Notes: generated by a model from the sequence alone, not told the origin. Shown: positions 1-12,545, counted from the stretch's first letter. The stretch is 64,000 bases of DNA from Achatina immaculata (GCA_009760885.1 CM019704.1:11864303-11928302); one strand, 5' to 3'. A program made the numbers and translations.

Positions 1-1944
1 AAGAAAGCATATCAATATGTACCACAACCACAAAGAAGCATATCAATATGTACTACAACCACAAAGAAAGCATATCAATATGTACACAACCACAAAGAAG
101 CATATCAATATGTACCACAACCACAAAGAAGCATATCAATATGTACCACAACCACAAAGAAAGCATATCAATATGTACCACAACCACAAAGAAAGCATAT
201 CAATATGTACCACAACCACAAAGAAAGCATATCAATATGTACCACAACCACAAAGAAAGCATATCAATATGTACCACAACCACAAAGAAAGCATATCAAT
301 ATGTACCACAACCACAAAGAAAGCATATCAATATGTACCACAACCACAAAGAAAGCATATCAATATGTACCACAACCACAAAGAAAGCATATCAATATGT
401 ACCACAACCACAAAGAAAGCATATCAATATGTAACACAACCACAAAGAAAGCATATCAATATGTAACAACCACAAAGAAAGCATATCAATATGTACTACA
501 ACCACAAAGAAAGCATATCAATATGTAACACAACCACAAAGAAAGCATATCAATATGTACTACAACCACAAAGAAAGCATATCAATATGTACTACAACCA
601 CAAAGAAAGCATATCAATATGTACTACAACCACAAAGAAAGCATATCAATATGTACCACAACCACAAAGAAAGCATATCAATATGTACCACAACCACAAA
701 GAAAGCATATCAATATGTACTACAACCACAAAGAAAGCATATCAATATGTACTACAACCACAAAGAAAGCATATCAATATGTACCACAACCACAAAGAAA
801 GCATATCAATATGTACTACAACCACAAAGAAAGCATATCAATATGTACTACAACCACAAAGAAAGCATATCAATATGTACCACAACCACAAAGAAAGCAT
901 ATCAATATGTACCACAACCACAAGAAAGCATATCAATATGTACTACAACCACAAGAAAGCATATCAATATGTACTACAACCACATAGAAAGCATATCAAT
1001 ATGTACTACAACCACATAGAAAGCATATCAATATGTACTACAACCACATAGAAAGCATATCAATATGTACTACAACCACATAGAAAGCATATCAATATGT
1101 ACTACAACCACAAAGAAAGCATATCAATATGTACTACAACCACATAGAAAGCATATCAATATGTACTACAACCACAAAGAAAGCATATCAATATGTACTA
1201 CAACCACAAAGAAAGCATATCAATATGTACTACAACCACAAAGAAAGCATATTAATATGTACCACAACCACAAAGAAAGCATATCAATATGTACCACAAC
1301 CACAAAGAAAGCATATCAATATGTACCACAACCACAAAGAAAGCATATCAATATGTACTACAACCACAAAGAAAGCATATCAATATGTACCACAACCACA
1401 AAGTAAGCATATCAATATGTACCACAACCACAAAGAAAGCATATCAATATGTACCACAACCACAAAGAAAGCATATCAATATGTACTACAACCACAAAGA
1501 AAGCATATCAATATGTACTACAACCACATAGAAAGCATATCAATATGTACTACAACCACATAGAAAGCATATCAATATGTACTACACCACATAGAAAGCA
1601 TATCAATATGTACTACAACCACAGAGAAAGCATATCAATATGTACTACAACCACAAAGAAAGCATATCAATATGTACTACAACCACAAAGAAAGCATATC
1701 AATATGTACTACAACCACATAGAAAGCATATCAATATGTACTACAACCACATAGAAAGCATATCAATATGTACTACAACCACATAGAAAGCATATCAATA
1801 TGTACTACAACCACAGAGAAAGCATATCAATATGTACTACAACCACAAAGAAAGCATATCAATATGTACTACAACCACATAGAAAGCATATCAATATGTA
1901 CTACAACCACATAGAAAGCATATCAATATGTACTACAACCACAA
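1..1944. repeat. 32-bp minisatellite array
   Basis: Head-to-tail copies of a 32-bp A/C-rich unit (core aaagaaagcatatcaatatg) run from the window edge for about 61 copies. The array continues beyond the left border. Copies differ mainly at accac/actac and at acaaag/acatag; the acatag form is concentrated to the right (about 970-1080 and 1520-1930). Few stops occur, so apparent reading frames of 80-186 codons appear in several frames. These are low-complexity by-products because 32 is not a multiple of three and the frame rotates through each copy. Confidence 0.97.
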
Positions 1945-3105
1945 TTCATGACTGTGAAGACTGGCCGTAGTCGCCATGATTGTAAAGATTTGCTGTAGTC
2001 GCCATGATTGTAAAGATTTGCTGTAGTCGCCATGATTATAAATATTTGCCGTAGTCGCCATGATTGTAAAGATTTGCTGTAGTCGCCATGATTGTAAAGA
2101 TTTGCCGTAGTCGCCATGACTATGAAGATTGGTTGTAGTCGCCATGACTATGATGATTGGACGCAATAGCCATGACTGTGATGATTGGACGCAATAGCCA
2201 TGACTGTGATGATTGGACGCAATAGCCATGACTGTGATGATTGGACGCAATAGCCATGACTGTGAAGATTGGTTGTAGTCGCCATGACTGGGGAAGATTG
2301 GATGTAGTCGCCATGACTATGATGATTGGACGCAATAGCCATGACTGGGGAAGATTGGATGTAGTCGCCATGACTGTGATGATTGGACGCAATAGCCATG
2401 ACTGGGAAGATTGGATGTAGTCGCCATGACTGTGATGATTGGACGCAATAGCCATGACTGTGAAGATTGGTTGTAGTCGCCATGACTATGATGATTGGAC
2501 GCAATAGCCATGACTGGGAAGATTGGATGTAGTCGCCATGACTATGATGATTGGACGCAATAGCCATGACTATGATGATTGGACGCAATAGCCATGACTA
2601 TGATGATTGGACGCAATAGCCATGACTGGGAAGATTGGACGCAATAGCCATGACTATGATGATTGGACGCAATAGCCATGACTATGATGATTGGACGCAA
2701 TAGCCATGACTATGATGATTGGACGCAATAGCCATGACTGGGAAGATTGGATGTAGTCGCCATGACTGTGATGATTGGACGCAATAGCCATGACTGGGAA
2801 GATTGGATGTAGTCGCCATGACTGTGATGATTGGACGCAATAGCCATGACTGTGATGATTGGACGCAATAGCCATGGCTGTGATGATTGGACGCAATAGC
2901 CATGACTGTGATGATTGGACGCAATAGCCATGGCTGTGATGATTGGACGCAATAGCCATGACTGTGATGATTGGACGCAATAGCCATGGCTGTGATGATT
3001 GGACGCAATAGCCATGGCTGTGATGATTGGACGCAATAGCCATGACTGTGAAGATTTGTTGTAGTCGCCATGACAGTGAAGATTGGTTGTAGTCGCTATG
3101 CCAGT
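1945..3105. repeat. 28-bp minisatellite array (family A, block 1)
   Basis: About 41 copies of a 28-bp unit abut the 32-bp array with no spacer. The left part carries gtagtcgccatgattg; the main part carries tggacgcaatagccatgac. The subtypes (tgtgatgatt, tggggaagatt, gtagtcgcc) are intermixed. Block 2 of the same family lies at 4280-4885, where gtagtcgcc and gactggcc recur at the same 28-bp spacing. Confidence 0.96.
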
Positions 3106-3914
3106 CACTTGCTAAAACAAATGAGAGAGCACAGATGTGGAGAAGTTAAAGGTGATTTGTTGTAACTTAGGTAAGGAAATACATGTTGCTAACTTGCTCC
3201 TGCCAACCAGCAACATCTATGTCTAACTTAAACCCCAGAACTGACTAAAAGATGGCAGCCTTTCTGTCTTTCTTCTCTTGGCTGTAGTGCTCCTGAGAAC
3301 AAGCCTTTGTTCAAACATTTTTTTCAGTAATTATTTTCTGATTTGAAAACGTTCTTGTCAAAATAATTTGATTTTCTTACATAAGGAACTGAATATGAAT
3401 AAATAATGTACACATATTGCCTGACACATTTGTTGGACTGTACTCAGGCTTGTTTCTCACGCGCTGGGGACACTTTGATGTCAGGAAATCAACTTTCACC
3501 ATGTATTAACAATCAATGTTACTTTTAACAATCAAGTTTACCTGTAACAATCAACTAAATGAACAAACTAATGTAATTAGAAAGCGTAGTCTTGTGTTGA
3601 ATTATTGAAGGCAGGTTGATTGTTTCATGACCCAGGCACTGATTTCACTTTCCCTGTCAGGTTAGTAGCATCATTTGTTAATGAGGACAACAAATCTTAG
3701 CGTCTTTTGTTAGTGTTGCTGGCATTGCCTATGTGAGACAGCATCCAGGTGCTTTTATACACCGTTATGTGTTGTGTAATATTAAAATATGATGGTTCAT
3801 ATAGTAACGTGCACCTTTATGTGTTTGTGTAATGTTATCATGCAATGCCTACTACATTTTTCTGCACGTCTTACTTTTTTGTGTAACTGAATGATATGTG
3901 AAAACACTACAAGT
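3106..3914. other. Unique AT-rich spacer
   Basis: About 0.8 kb of non-tandem AT-rich sequence lies between two arrays. No open frame of useful length, RNA gene or recognised element is visible. A short duplicated phrase (caatcaa / aacaatcaagt) near 3505-3560 is the only local repetition. Confidence 0.6.
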
Positions 3915-4279
3915 TTAGTAATTCACCGAAGTTTAGTAATACACCAAATATGGAAGCAAAGTTTAGTAATACACCAAATGGAAGCAAAGTTTAGTAATAC
4001 ACCAAATATGGAAGCAAAGTTTAATAATACACCAAATATGGAAGCAAAGTTTAGTAATACACCACATATGGAAGCAAAGTTTAGTAATACACCAAATATG
4101 GAAGCAAAGTTTAGTAATACACCAAATATGGAAGCAAAGTTTAGTAATACACCAAATATGGAAGCAAAGTTTAGTAATACACCAAATATGGAAGCAAAGT
4201 TTAGTAATACACCAAATATGGAAGCAAAGTTTAGTAATACATCAAACATGGAAGCAATATTTAATAATACACCAAGTAT
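3915..4279. repeat. 30-bp minisatellite array (family B, block 1)
   Basis: About 12 copies of a 30-bp unit with core gtttagtaatacaccaaat followed by atggaagcaaa. Copies are near identical in the middle and more divergent at both edges. Because 30 is a multiple of three, both strands stay open, which explains a 132-codon frame here. The same unit returns at 4886-5195 after a family A block. Confidence 0.96.
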
Positions 4280-4885
4280 GTCGCCATGACACTGACTTTG
4301 AAGACTGGCCGTAGTCGCCTTGACAATAAAGACTGGCCGTAGTCGCCTTGACAATAAAAACTGGCCGTAGTCGCCTTGACAATAAAGACTGGCCGTAGTC
4401 GCCTTGACAATAAAGACTGGCCGTAGTCGCCTTGACAATAAAGACTGGCCGTAGTCGCCTTGACAATAAAGACTGGCCGTAGTCGCCTTGACAATAAAGA
4501 CTGGCCGTAGTCGCCTTGACAATAAAAACTGGCCGTAGTCGCCTTGACAATAAAAACTGGCCGTAGTCGCCTTGACAATAAAAACTGGCCGTAGTCGCCT
4601 TGACAATAAAAACTGGCCCTAGGCCCTAGTCGCCTTGACTGTGAAGATTGGCCGTAGTCGCCATGAATGTGAAGACTGGTCTTGGTCGCCATGACTAGCC
4701 GTATTTGCCATGACACTGACTATGAAGACTGATTGTAGTCGCCATGACACTGACTATGAAGACTGATTGTAATCGCCATGACACTGACTATGAAGACTGA
4801 TTGTAATCGCCATGACACTGACTATGAAGACTGATTGTAATCGCCATGACACTGACTATGAAGACTGATTGTAGTCGCTATGACA
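4280..4885. repeat. 28-bp minisatellite array (family A, block 2)
   Basis: The 28-bp family A unit returns with the consensus gtagtcgccttgacaataa, highly uniform to about 4610. From about 4690 each unit carries an extra acactg-type hexamer, giving a 34-bp period to 4885. A 227-codon minus-strand frame spans this block and the preceding 30-bp block; it is a repeat by-product. Confidence 0.95.
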
Positions 4886-5195
4886 TTGAAGGCAAAGTTT
4901 AGTAATACACCACGTACGTAAACAAAGTTTAGTAAAACACACAAAGAATGGAAGCAAAGTTTAGTAATACACCAAATATGGAAGCAAAGTTTAGTATTAC
5001 ACCAAATATAAGCAAAGTTTAGTATTACACTAAATATGGAAGCAAAGTTTAGTATTACACTAAATATGGAAGCAAAGTTTAGTATTACACCAAATATGGA
5101 AGCAAAGTTTAGTAATACACTAAATATGGAAGCAAAGTTTAGTATTACACTAAATATGAAAGCAAAGTTTAGTATTACACTAAATATGGAAGGAA
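4886..5195. repeat. 30-bp minisatellite array (family B, block 2)
   Basis: About 10 copies of the 30-bp family B unit resume directly after family A. Here the common form is agtattacactaaatatgg, a variant rare in block 1. The two B blocks therefore share ancestry but have been homogenised separately. Confidence 0.95.
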
Positions 5196-5455
5196 ACTTT
5201 TCTATGAAATAGTTGGTAAACGTTTGACAGAAAACGAGACAGACAAGATTTGTTAGAATATTTTGTTTTTGCACATCATAAAGTGCCCAATCAGTCAGTC
5301 AAATATTTCCACTTTTGCGTTCGGGACATGAGTGTTGCAGGGATTATGTTTTGCCAGGTAACTGGCAATGAAAGCAGCCGGGACGACAGGCTCTTCCTTC
5401 AGCCTATGACGTCACATCGATGTTGTCTTTGCCATTCTCTGTTCAATACTAACAT
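5196..5455. other. Short unique spacer with CRE-like palindrome
   Basis: Non-repetitive sequence between two arrays. It contains tgacgtca at 5407-5414, the CRE/ATF consensus octamer. An octamer alone is weak evidence of function. No gene is recognised; a 71-codon open frame reaching into the next array has no recognisable domain. Confidence 0.4.
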
Positions 5456-6088
5456 GAGGGCGTAAATACTGACATGAGAACATCAATACTGACATGAGAA
5501 CGTCAATACTGACATGAGAACATCAATACTACATGAGGACGTCAATACTACATGAGGACGTCAATACTGACATGAGAACATCAAAACTGAAATGAGGGCG
5601 TCAATACTGAATGAGGGCGTCAAGATGAAGACGTTAATACTGACATGATGGCGTCAATATGAAGAAGTTAATACTGACATGAGGGCGTCAATACTGACTT
5701 AAGGACGACGATACTGTCATAAGGACGACGGTACTGACATAAGGACGACGGTACTGACATAAGGACGACGGTACTGACTTGAGGGCATCAATACCAACAT
5801 GAAGACATCAATAGTGACCTAAGTACATCAATACTAGCATGAGGGCGTCAATAGTAGCATGAGGGCGTCAATACTAGCATGAGGGCGTCAATAGTAGCAT
5901 GAGGGCGTCAATAGTAGCATGAGGGCGTCAATACTAGCATGAGGGCGTCAATACTAATATGTGGGAGTCAATACTAGCATGAGGGAGTTAATACTAAAAT
6001 GAGGGAATCAATACTAGCATGAGGGCGTCAATACTAATATGAGGGAGTCAATACTAACATGAGGGAGTCAATACTAAAATAAACACGT
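5456..6088. repeat. 20-bp minisatellite array
   Basis: About 30 copies of a degenerate 20-bp unit (actagcatgagggcgtcaat). The left part is more divergent (actgacatgagaacgtc, aaggacgacggtactgac); the right part from about 5830 is uniform. Confidence 0.94.
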
Positions 6089-6139
6089 CAGTATGCTTCC
6101 CGCCTGGTAAACTGGACAGAACAATGCGTGTTATTGCTA

Positions 6140-7094
6140 CATATGTTCAGAATAAGCCTTGTTACATTTGTTTAGGTAAGCTTTGCTACATTTGTTCAGA
6201 GTAAACCTTCTTACATTTGTTTAGGTAAGCCTTGTTACATTTGTTTTGGGAAGCCTTGTTACATTTGTTCAGAGTAAGACTTGTTACATTTCTTTACGTA
6301 AGCCTTGTTACATTTCTTTACGTAAGCCTTGTTACATTTGTTCAGAATAAGACTTGTTACATTTGTTCAGATTAAGACTTGTTACATTTGTTCTGGTAAG
6401 ACTTGTTACATTTGTTCAGATTAAGACTTGTTACATATGTTCAGATTAAAACTTGTTACATTTGTTCAGAGTAAGACTTGTTACATTTGTTCAGGTAAGA
6501 CTTGTTACATTTGTTCAGATTAAGACTTGTTACATTTGTTCAGATTAAGACTTGTTACATTTGTTCAGGTAAGACTTGTTACATTTGTTCAGAGTAAGAC
6601 TTGCTACATTTGTTCAGTTAAGACTTGTTACATTCATTCAGATTAAGACTTGTTACATTTGTTCAGGTAAGACTTGTTACATGTGTTTAGATTAAGATTT
6701 GTGACATTTTTTCAGGTAAGACTTGTTACATTTGTTCAAGTAAGACATGTTACACTTGTTTAGATTAAGATATGTTACATTTGTTCAGATTAAGACTTGT
6801 TACATTTGTTCAGGTAAGACTTGTTACATTTGTTCAGGTAAGACTTGTTACATTTGTTCAGATTAAGACTTGCTATATTTATTCAGGTAAGACTTGTTAC
6901 ATTTGTTTAGATTAAGACTTGTTACATTTGTTCAGATTAAGACTTGTTACATTTGTTCAGGTAAGACTTGTTACATTTGTTCAGATAAGACTTGTTACAT
7001 TTGTTTAGATTAAGACTTGCTACATTTGTTCAGATTAAGACTTGTTACATTTGTTCAGGTAAGACTTGTTACATTTGTTCAGGTAAGCCTTGTT
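6140..7094. repeat. 24/25-bp minisatellite array
   Basis: About 39 copies of cttgttacatttgttcag followed by either gtaaga (24 bp) or attaaga (25 bp). The two length variants are interspersed, so no long open frame forms. Edge copies at the left (aagccttg) are the most divergent. Confidence 0.95.
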
Positions 7095-7165
7095 AATGAC
7101 TAACCATGTACTCTTCTCTGACTGTAAGCTCCACTTCCTGTCTGATGGTTTAACCACGTACTAGC

Positions 7166-9352
7166 CTTGTGGCTACAGATGCTGGTCATACTAGACAAGC
7201 TGGTCATGCTGGTCATACTAGACAAACTGGTCATACTAGACAAGCTGGCCATGCTGGTCATACTAGACAAGCTGGTCATACCAGACAAGCTGGTCATACC
7301 AGACAAGCTGGTCATGCTGGTCATACTAGACAAGCTGGTCATACCAGACAAGCTGGTCATACCAGACAAGCTGGTCATGCTGGTCATACTAGACAAGCTG
7401 GTCATACTAGACAAGCTGGTCATGCCGGTCATACTAGACAAGCTGGTCATGCTGGTCATACTAGACAAGCTGGTCATGCCGGTCATACTAGACAAGCTGG
7501 TCATATCAGACAAGCTGGTCATGCTGGTCATACTAGACAAGTTGGTCATGCTGGTCATACTAGACAAGCTGGTCATGCTAGTCATACTAGACAAGCTGGT
7601 CATGCTGGTCATACTGGACAAACTGGTCATGCTGGTCATACTAGACAAGCTGGTCATGCTGGTCATACTAGACAAGCTGGTCATGCTGGTCATACTAGAC
7701 AAGCTGGTCATGCTGGTCATACTGGACAAGCTGGTCATGCTGGTCATACTAGACAAGCTGGTCATATCAGACAAGCTGGTCATGCTGGTCATACTAGACA
7801 AGTTGGTCATGCTGGTCATACTAGACAAGCTGGTCATGCTAGTCATACTAGACAAGCTGGTCATGCTGGTCATACTGGACAAACTGGTCATGCTGGTCAT
7901 ACTAGACAAGCTGGTCATGCTGGTCATACTAGACAAGCTGGTCATGCTGGTCATACTAGACAAGCTGGTCATGCTGGTCATACTGGACAAGCTGGTCATG
8001 CTGGTCATACTAGACAAGCTGGTCATACTAGACAAGCTGGTACTGCTGGTCATAATAGACATACTAGAAACACTAGACATATTCGACATACAAGACATGC
8101 ATGTCATACTAGACAAAATAATCATGCTGGTCATACTAGACACGTTGGTCATACTGGTCATCCTAGACATAGTAGACATATTAATCGTAGACATGATGAT
8201 CATACTAGACATACTAGATGTATTAGACTTGCTTGTCATACTAGACAAACTGGTGATACTAAACAAACTGGCCATACTAGACATGCTGGATATGCTGGTA
8301 ATACTAGACACACTAGACATGCTGGATATGCTGGTAATACTAGACACATTGGACATGCTGGTCATACGTGACAAGCTGGTCATACTAGACAAGCTGGTCA
8401 TACTAGAAAAGCTAGAAATACTAGACATGTTGGTCATACCTGTCATACTAGACATACTAGACATGCTGGTCATACTATATACACTAGACATGGTCATACT
8501 AGACATACTTGACATACTGGTCATAATAGACATGCTAGTCATACTAGACAAGCTGGTCTTACTAGACATGCTGGTCTTACTAGACATGCTGATCATACCA
8601 GACATATTAGACATGCTGGTCATACCAACTATGATAGACATGCTGGTCATACTATATATACTAGACATGCTGGTCATACTATACATACTAGACATACTAT
8701 ACATACTAGACATACAATACATACTAGACATGCTGGTCATACCATACATACTAGACATGCTGGTCATACTATAGATACAAGACATGCTGGTCATACTAGA
8801 CACGCTGGTCATACTAGACATACTAGACGTGCTGGTCATGCTGGTCATACTAGAGATATTAGACGTGATGGACATACTAGACTTGCTTGACATACTAGAC
8901 ATGCTAGACTTACTAGACACACTGGTCATACTAGACATACTAGACATGGTAGTCATGCTGGTCATCTAGACATGCTGTATATACTAGACATGCTGGACAC
9001 ACTATAGATACTAGACTTACTAGACACACCGGTCATACTAGACATACTAGACATACTGGTCATTCTGGTCATACTAGACATACTAGACATGCTGGACATA
9101 CTGGACACACTGGTCATACTAGACATACTTGACATACTGGTCATTCTGGTCATACTAGACATACTAGACATGCTGGACATACTAGACACACTGGTCATAC
9201 TAGACATACTTGACATACTGGTCATTCTGGTCATACTAGACATACTAGACATGCTGGACATACTAGACACACTGGTCATACTAGACATACTTGACATACT
9301 GGTCATACTAGACATACTGGTCATTGTGGTCTTGCTGGACATGCTGGTCATC
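7166..9352. repeat. 9-bp-based minisatellite with higher-order units
   Basis: The array is built from related 9-mers (ggtcatact, agacaagct, ggtcatgct), most often joined as a 27-bp unit. Two adjacent 261-bp higher-order copies start near 7501 and 7762. Near 9060-9330 an 81-bp unit repeats about three times. Because all periods are multiples of three and the units lack stops, both strands are open: about 621 codons on the minus strand (7100-8965) and 535 and 400 codons on the plus strand. The minus frame encodes only Ser, Met, Thr and Leu-rich repeats with no domain, so I do not annotate a gene. Confidence 0.95.
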
Positions 9353-9510
9353 ATCTAATGTCCAATATTTTGTAGGGACTTGTCTGGCCTTAACCTGAAA
9401 TTATGAGCATTAATTTAACAAGATACTGGAGCTAAGTCTGTGACGTAGTGAACAAGGCGAGAACAATGGAGCAGTTTCTAGTGTGAACAGGCAATAACGA
9501 CGCTGCTGCC

Positions 9511-9587
9511 ATCTCTCTCTCTCTCTCTCTCTGTGTCTCTCTCTATCTCTCTCTCTCTATCTCTCTTTCTCTCTCTATCTCTCTCTA

Positions 9588-9618
<31 letters not shown>

Positions 9619-9623
9619 ATCTA

Positions 9624-9692
<69 letters not shown>

Positions 9693-9796
9693 ATCTCTCT
9701 CTATCTCTATCTCTCTCTATCTCTATCTCTATCTATCTCTGTCTCTCTCTATCTCTCTCTATCTCTTTCTCTCTATCTCTCTCTCTCTCTTTCTCT
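9511..9796. repeat. (CT)n / (CTAT)n microsatellite
   Basis: A 286-bp polypyrimidine tract of ctctct and ctatct repeats, with occasional gt or tt interruptions. It is followed by unique sequence. Open frames here encode only Leu/Ser/Ile low complexity. Confidence 0.97.
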
Positions 9797-10862
9797 TAGA
9801 GAAATTGTGTGTATTTAATATCAAGTTTGATATTCAAACCGACGGGCCAGTCTTTGAAGAACCTATCTGGCTGATGTTTTAAAACTTTCCATCTTTTGTT
9901 GATTTTTAACTTGACACTAATCTTAAGCAAACATGAGAAACAAGAAAGCCATTTTCGCATGCCATGGACCTGCTGTCGCAGGAAGGAAGATCAATTTTTC
10001 CTCCATTTTACTTTCCTAGTTCGGTTTTTCCTGAACGTAAGTAGAGTCTGAAGGTGTGGGTTCGAAAGCCAAACACGCTGGGCTGACCTGGGGCGAAGCG
10101 AGTTCTGAAATCAGTGCAAACAGCCAAAGACAAAGATAGTCTCCCCTGGCTTGTAATTCCTGCTCCATTCAAGCGGCATCTTCAGCGAAGAAGCAACAAT
10201 TGTCTTGATTGTCTCCCCTTAGTTTAACCGCTGACGGTGTCAGGTTATTTTCTCGGCAAAATACAGGTCTTCGTCTTCATTAAAACAGTGGGAGTGAAGA
10301 AATGGCTTCCTTCTTCAGTTAGCATCTCTTTTCATGTTTGCCCCCTCTGGATTTCGCGGAGGTGGAAGTTTAGGTCGCCTTGAAGCTGAACGCGAGGCAC
10401 AAAATGGCCTTTGTGTGCGAGGAGGTATAACTTAATCTTTTGTATGGAAAATTTTCTGGAAGAGAAAATTCTCCTAGACACCGCCCTGAGGCTGCCCGGG
10501 TAAGCAATAATTACAACGGATTTTCCGTATCACTAGCCACAAATACTTGCTTCTACTTGACCGGGCAGTTTATGAGCATCTACGAGCACACAAGCTCAAT
10601 GCTTCACTCTTCAGCAAGACACGAAACGGTGCTAGCAGACAGCATCTACTGAATGCCCTAAGCATTCCCCCCTGCCACGCCAGCATTTCTTATCGCTAAA
10701 CTCCCAGAAATGTCCAATTATATATCCGATGACAAGTTTCATATCATTTTTTTTAAAATATGAACTCTTGAAAGCCGCCTTTGCCTTCCTTGTCATCAAT
10801 GCAAGTCTCTGTCTAGTGGTATGTTGAGAAGCGTTGTTCATGAACAAGTAAGTGTGAACATC
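9797..10862. other. Unique region, no assignable gene
   Basis: About 1.07 kb of complex, non-tandem sequence, one of the few such stretches in the first half. A start codon in good context (gccatgg, A of ATG at 9963) opens 26 codons that run into gtaagt at 10037-10042, a consensus splice donor. This could be a first exon, but the match may be chance. A 70-codon frame at 10440-10652 has no recognisable domain. A tRNA B-box-like ggttcgaaagcc near 10058 lacks an A box at suitable spacing. Confidence 0.35.
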
Positions 10863-11425
10863 TTGGCTGATGTCAGGGGACTGCGGCTGATACCACTGGA
10901 TTGTGGCTGATATCATGCGACTGTGGCTGTTATCATGGGACTGTAGCTGATATCTTGGGGCTGTAGATGATATCATGGGGCTGTGGTTGATATCATGCGA
11001 CTGTGGCTGTTATTATGGGACGATAGCTGATATCTTGGGGCTGTCTGATATCTAGGGGCTGTAGCTGTCATAGGGCTCTGGTTGATATCATGGAGATATG
11101 GCTGATATCACGGGCATGTGGCTGATATCTTGGGGCTGTAGCTGATATCTTGGGACTGTAGCTGATATCTTGGTGCTGTAACCGATATCATAGATCTGTG
11201 GCTGATATCACGAGGCTGTGGCTGATATCATGCGACTGTGGCTGTTATCATGGGACTGTAGCTGATATCATAGGGCTATGGCTGATATCATGAGACTGTA
11301 GCTGTCATAGGGCTCTGGCTGATATCATGGAGATATGGCTGATATCACGGGGCTGTGGCTGATATCATGAGGCTGCTATAGCTGATATCATGGGGCTGTG
11401 GCTGATATCATGGGACTGTGTGAAT
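10863..11425. repeat. 20-bp minisatellite array
   Basis: About 28 degenerate copies of gctgatatcatggggctgtg. Several copies are shortened or carry atatgg, gtcata or accgat variants. Each unit contains gatatc, so the array is rich in that palindrome. Confidence 0.94.
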
Positions 11426-11489
11426 AAATGACAGAGGTTCTCATCCCCTGACAGACTTGAACTGAATGGTCAAAGGGGCACTTTCAGTT

Positions 11490-11965
11490 CATAAAAATGG
11501 CTATTATTATAAATACTTTCATTTTTTACAATTCATTATTATAAATACTTTCACTTTTTACAATTAATTATTATAAATACTTTCACTTTTTACAATTCAT
11601 TATTATAAATACTTTCACTTTTTATAATTCATTATTATAAATACTTTCACTGTTAAAATTCACTATTATAATTACTTTCACTTTTAAACTTCATTTTTAT
11701 AAATATTTCACTTTTAAACTTCATTGCTATAAATATTTTCAATTTTAAACTTCACTATTATAAATATTTTCACTTTTAAACTTCATTATTATAAGCATTT
11801 TCACTTTAAACTGTACTATTATAAATATTTTCACTTTTAAACTTCATTATTATAAGCATTTTCACTTTAAACTGCACTATTATAAATACTTTCACTGTTA
11901 AAGTTCATTTTTATTATCACCTTCATTTTTAAACTTCACTATTATAAATATTTTCACTTTTAAGC
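11490..11965. repeat. 32-bp AT-rich minisatellite array
   Basis: About 15 copies of a 32-bp unit with core attataaatactttcacttt. The right part replaces tttttacaattc with ttttaaacttc. It is strongly AT-rich with no useful open frame. Confidence 0.93.
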
Positions 11966-11999
11966 TCTGTTTTTTTCAACCATTAATTAATATAGTATA

Positions 12000-12380
12000 T
12001 TTATGTGGTAGTTTTATCATTGGATATGGTAGTAACATTATTCTATGTGGTAGTTTTATCATTAGATGTCGTAGCAATATTATTTTATGTGGTAGTTTTA
12101 TCACTGGATATGGTAGTAACATTATTTTTATGTGGTAGTTTTAGAACTAGATGTGGTAGTAATATTATCTGACGTGGTAATTTTATGAATAGATATGGTA
12201 GTAACATTATTCTATGTGGTAGTTTTAGCGTTATATATGGTAGCAATATTATTTGACATGGTAGTTTTATCATTAGATATGGTAGTAACATTATTCTATG
12301 TGGTAGTTTTAGCATTAGATGTGGTAGTAATATTATTTGACGAGGTAGTTTTATCATTAGATGTGGTAGTAACAGCAGTC
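12000..12380. repeat. 42-bp minisatellite array
   Basis: About nine copies of a 42-bp unit containing gtggtagttttatcattaga and atggtagtaacattattct. Since 42 is 14 codons, frames of 74 and 90 codons appear on opposite strands. They encode the repeat only. Confidence 0.93.
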
Positions 12381-12417
12381 AACATTGAAGCATTAGCAAT
12401 GGATTGGCATGAGATGT

Positions 12418-12545
12418 AAAATGTGTTATGATAATAGTAACAGTAACAACAACGGTAATAAAAAATAAAAATAATAACTGTGGTTATGGTAGTAGTAGTA
12501 GTAATAGCAGTAGCAGCAATAGTAATAATTGTTACTGTAATAGCT
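12418..12545. repeat. Degenerate trinucleotide repeat
   Basis: Interrupted (AGT)n/(AAC)n-type triplets such as agtagtagtagtaatagcag, flanked by minisatellites on both sides. Confidence 0.85.

Noticed and set aside
1..1944. CRISPR-like look of regularly spaced short repeats
   Set aside because: Units are contiguous and lack unique spacers, and the genome is eukaryotic. The same applies to every other array here.
7100..8965. 621-codon minus-strand protein-coding gene
   Set aside because: The frame follows from stop-free 9-bp units and the opposite strand is equally open. No domain, start context or exon structure supports a gene.
9533..9799. Leu/Ser-rich membrane-like peptide
   Set aside because: It is a translation of a (CT)n/(CTAT)n microsatellite.
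10040..10110. tRNA gene or tRNA-derived SINE
   Set aside because: Only a B-box-like ggttcgaaagcc is present. No A box, cloverleaf or 3' tail is visible.
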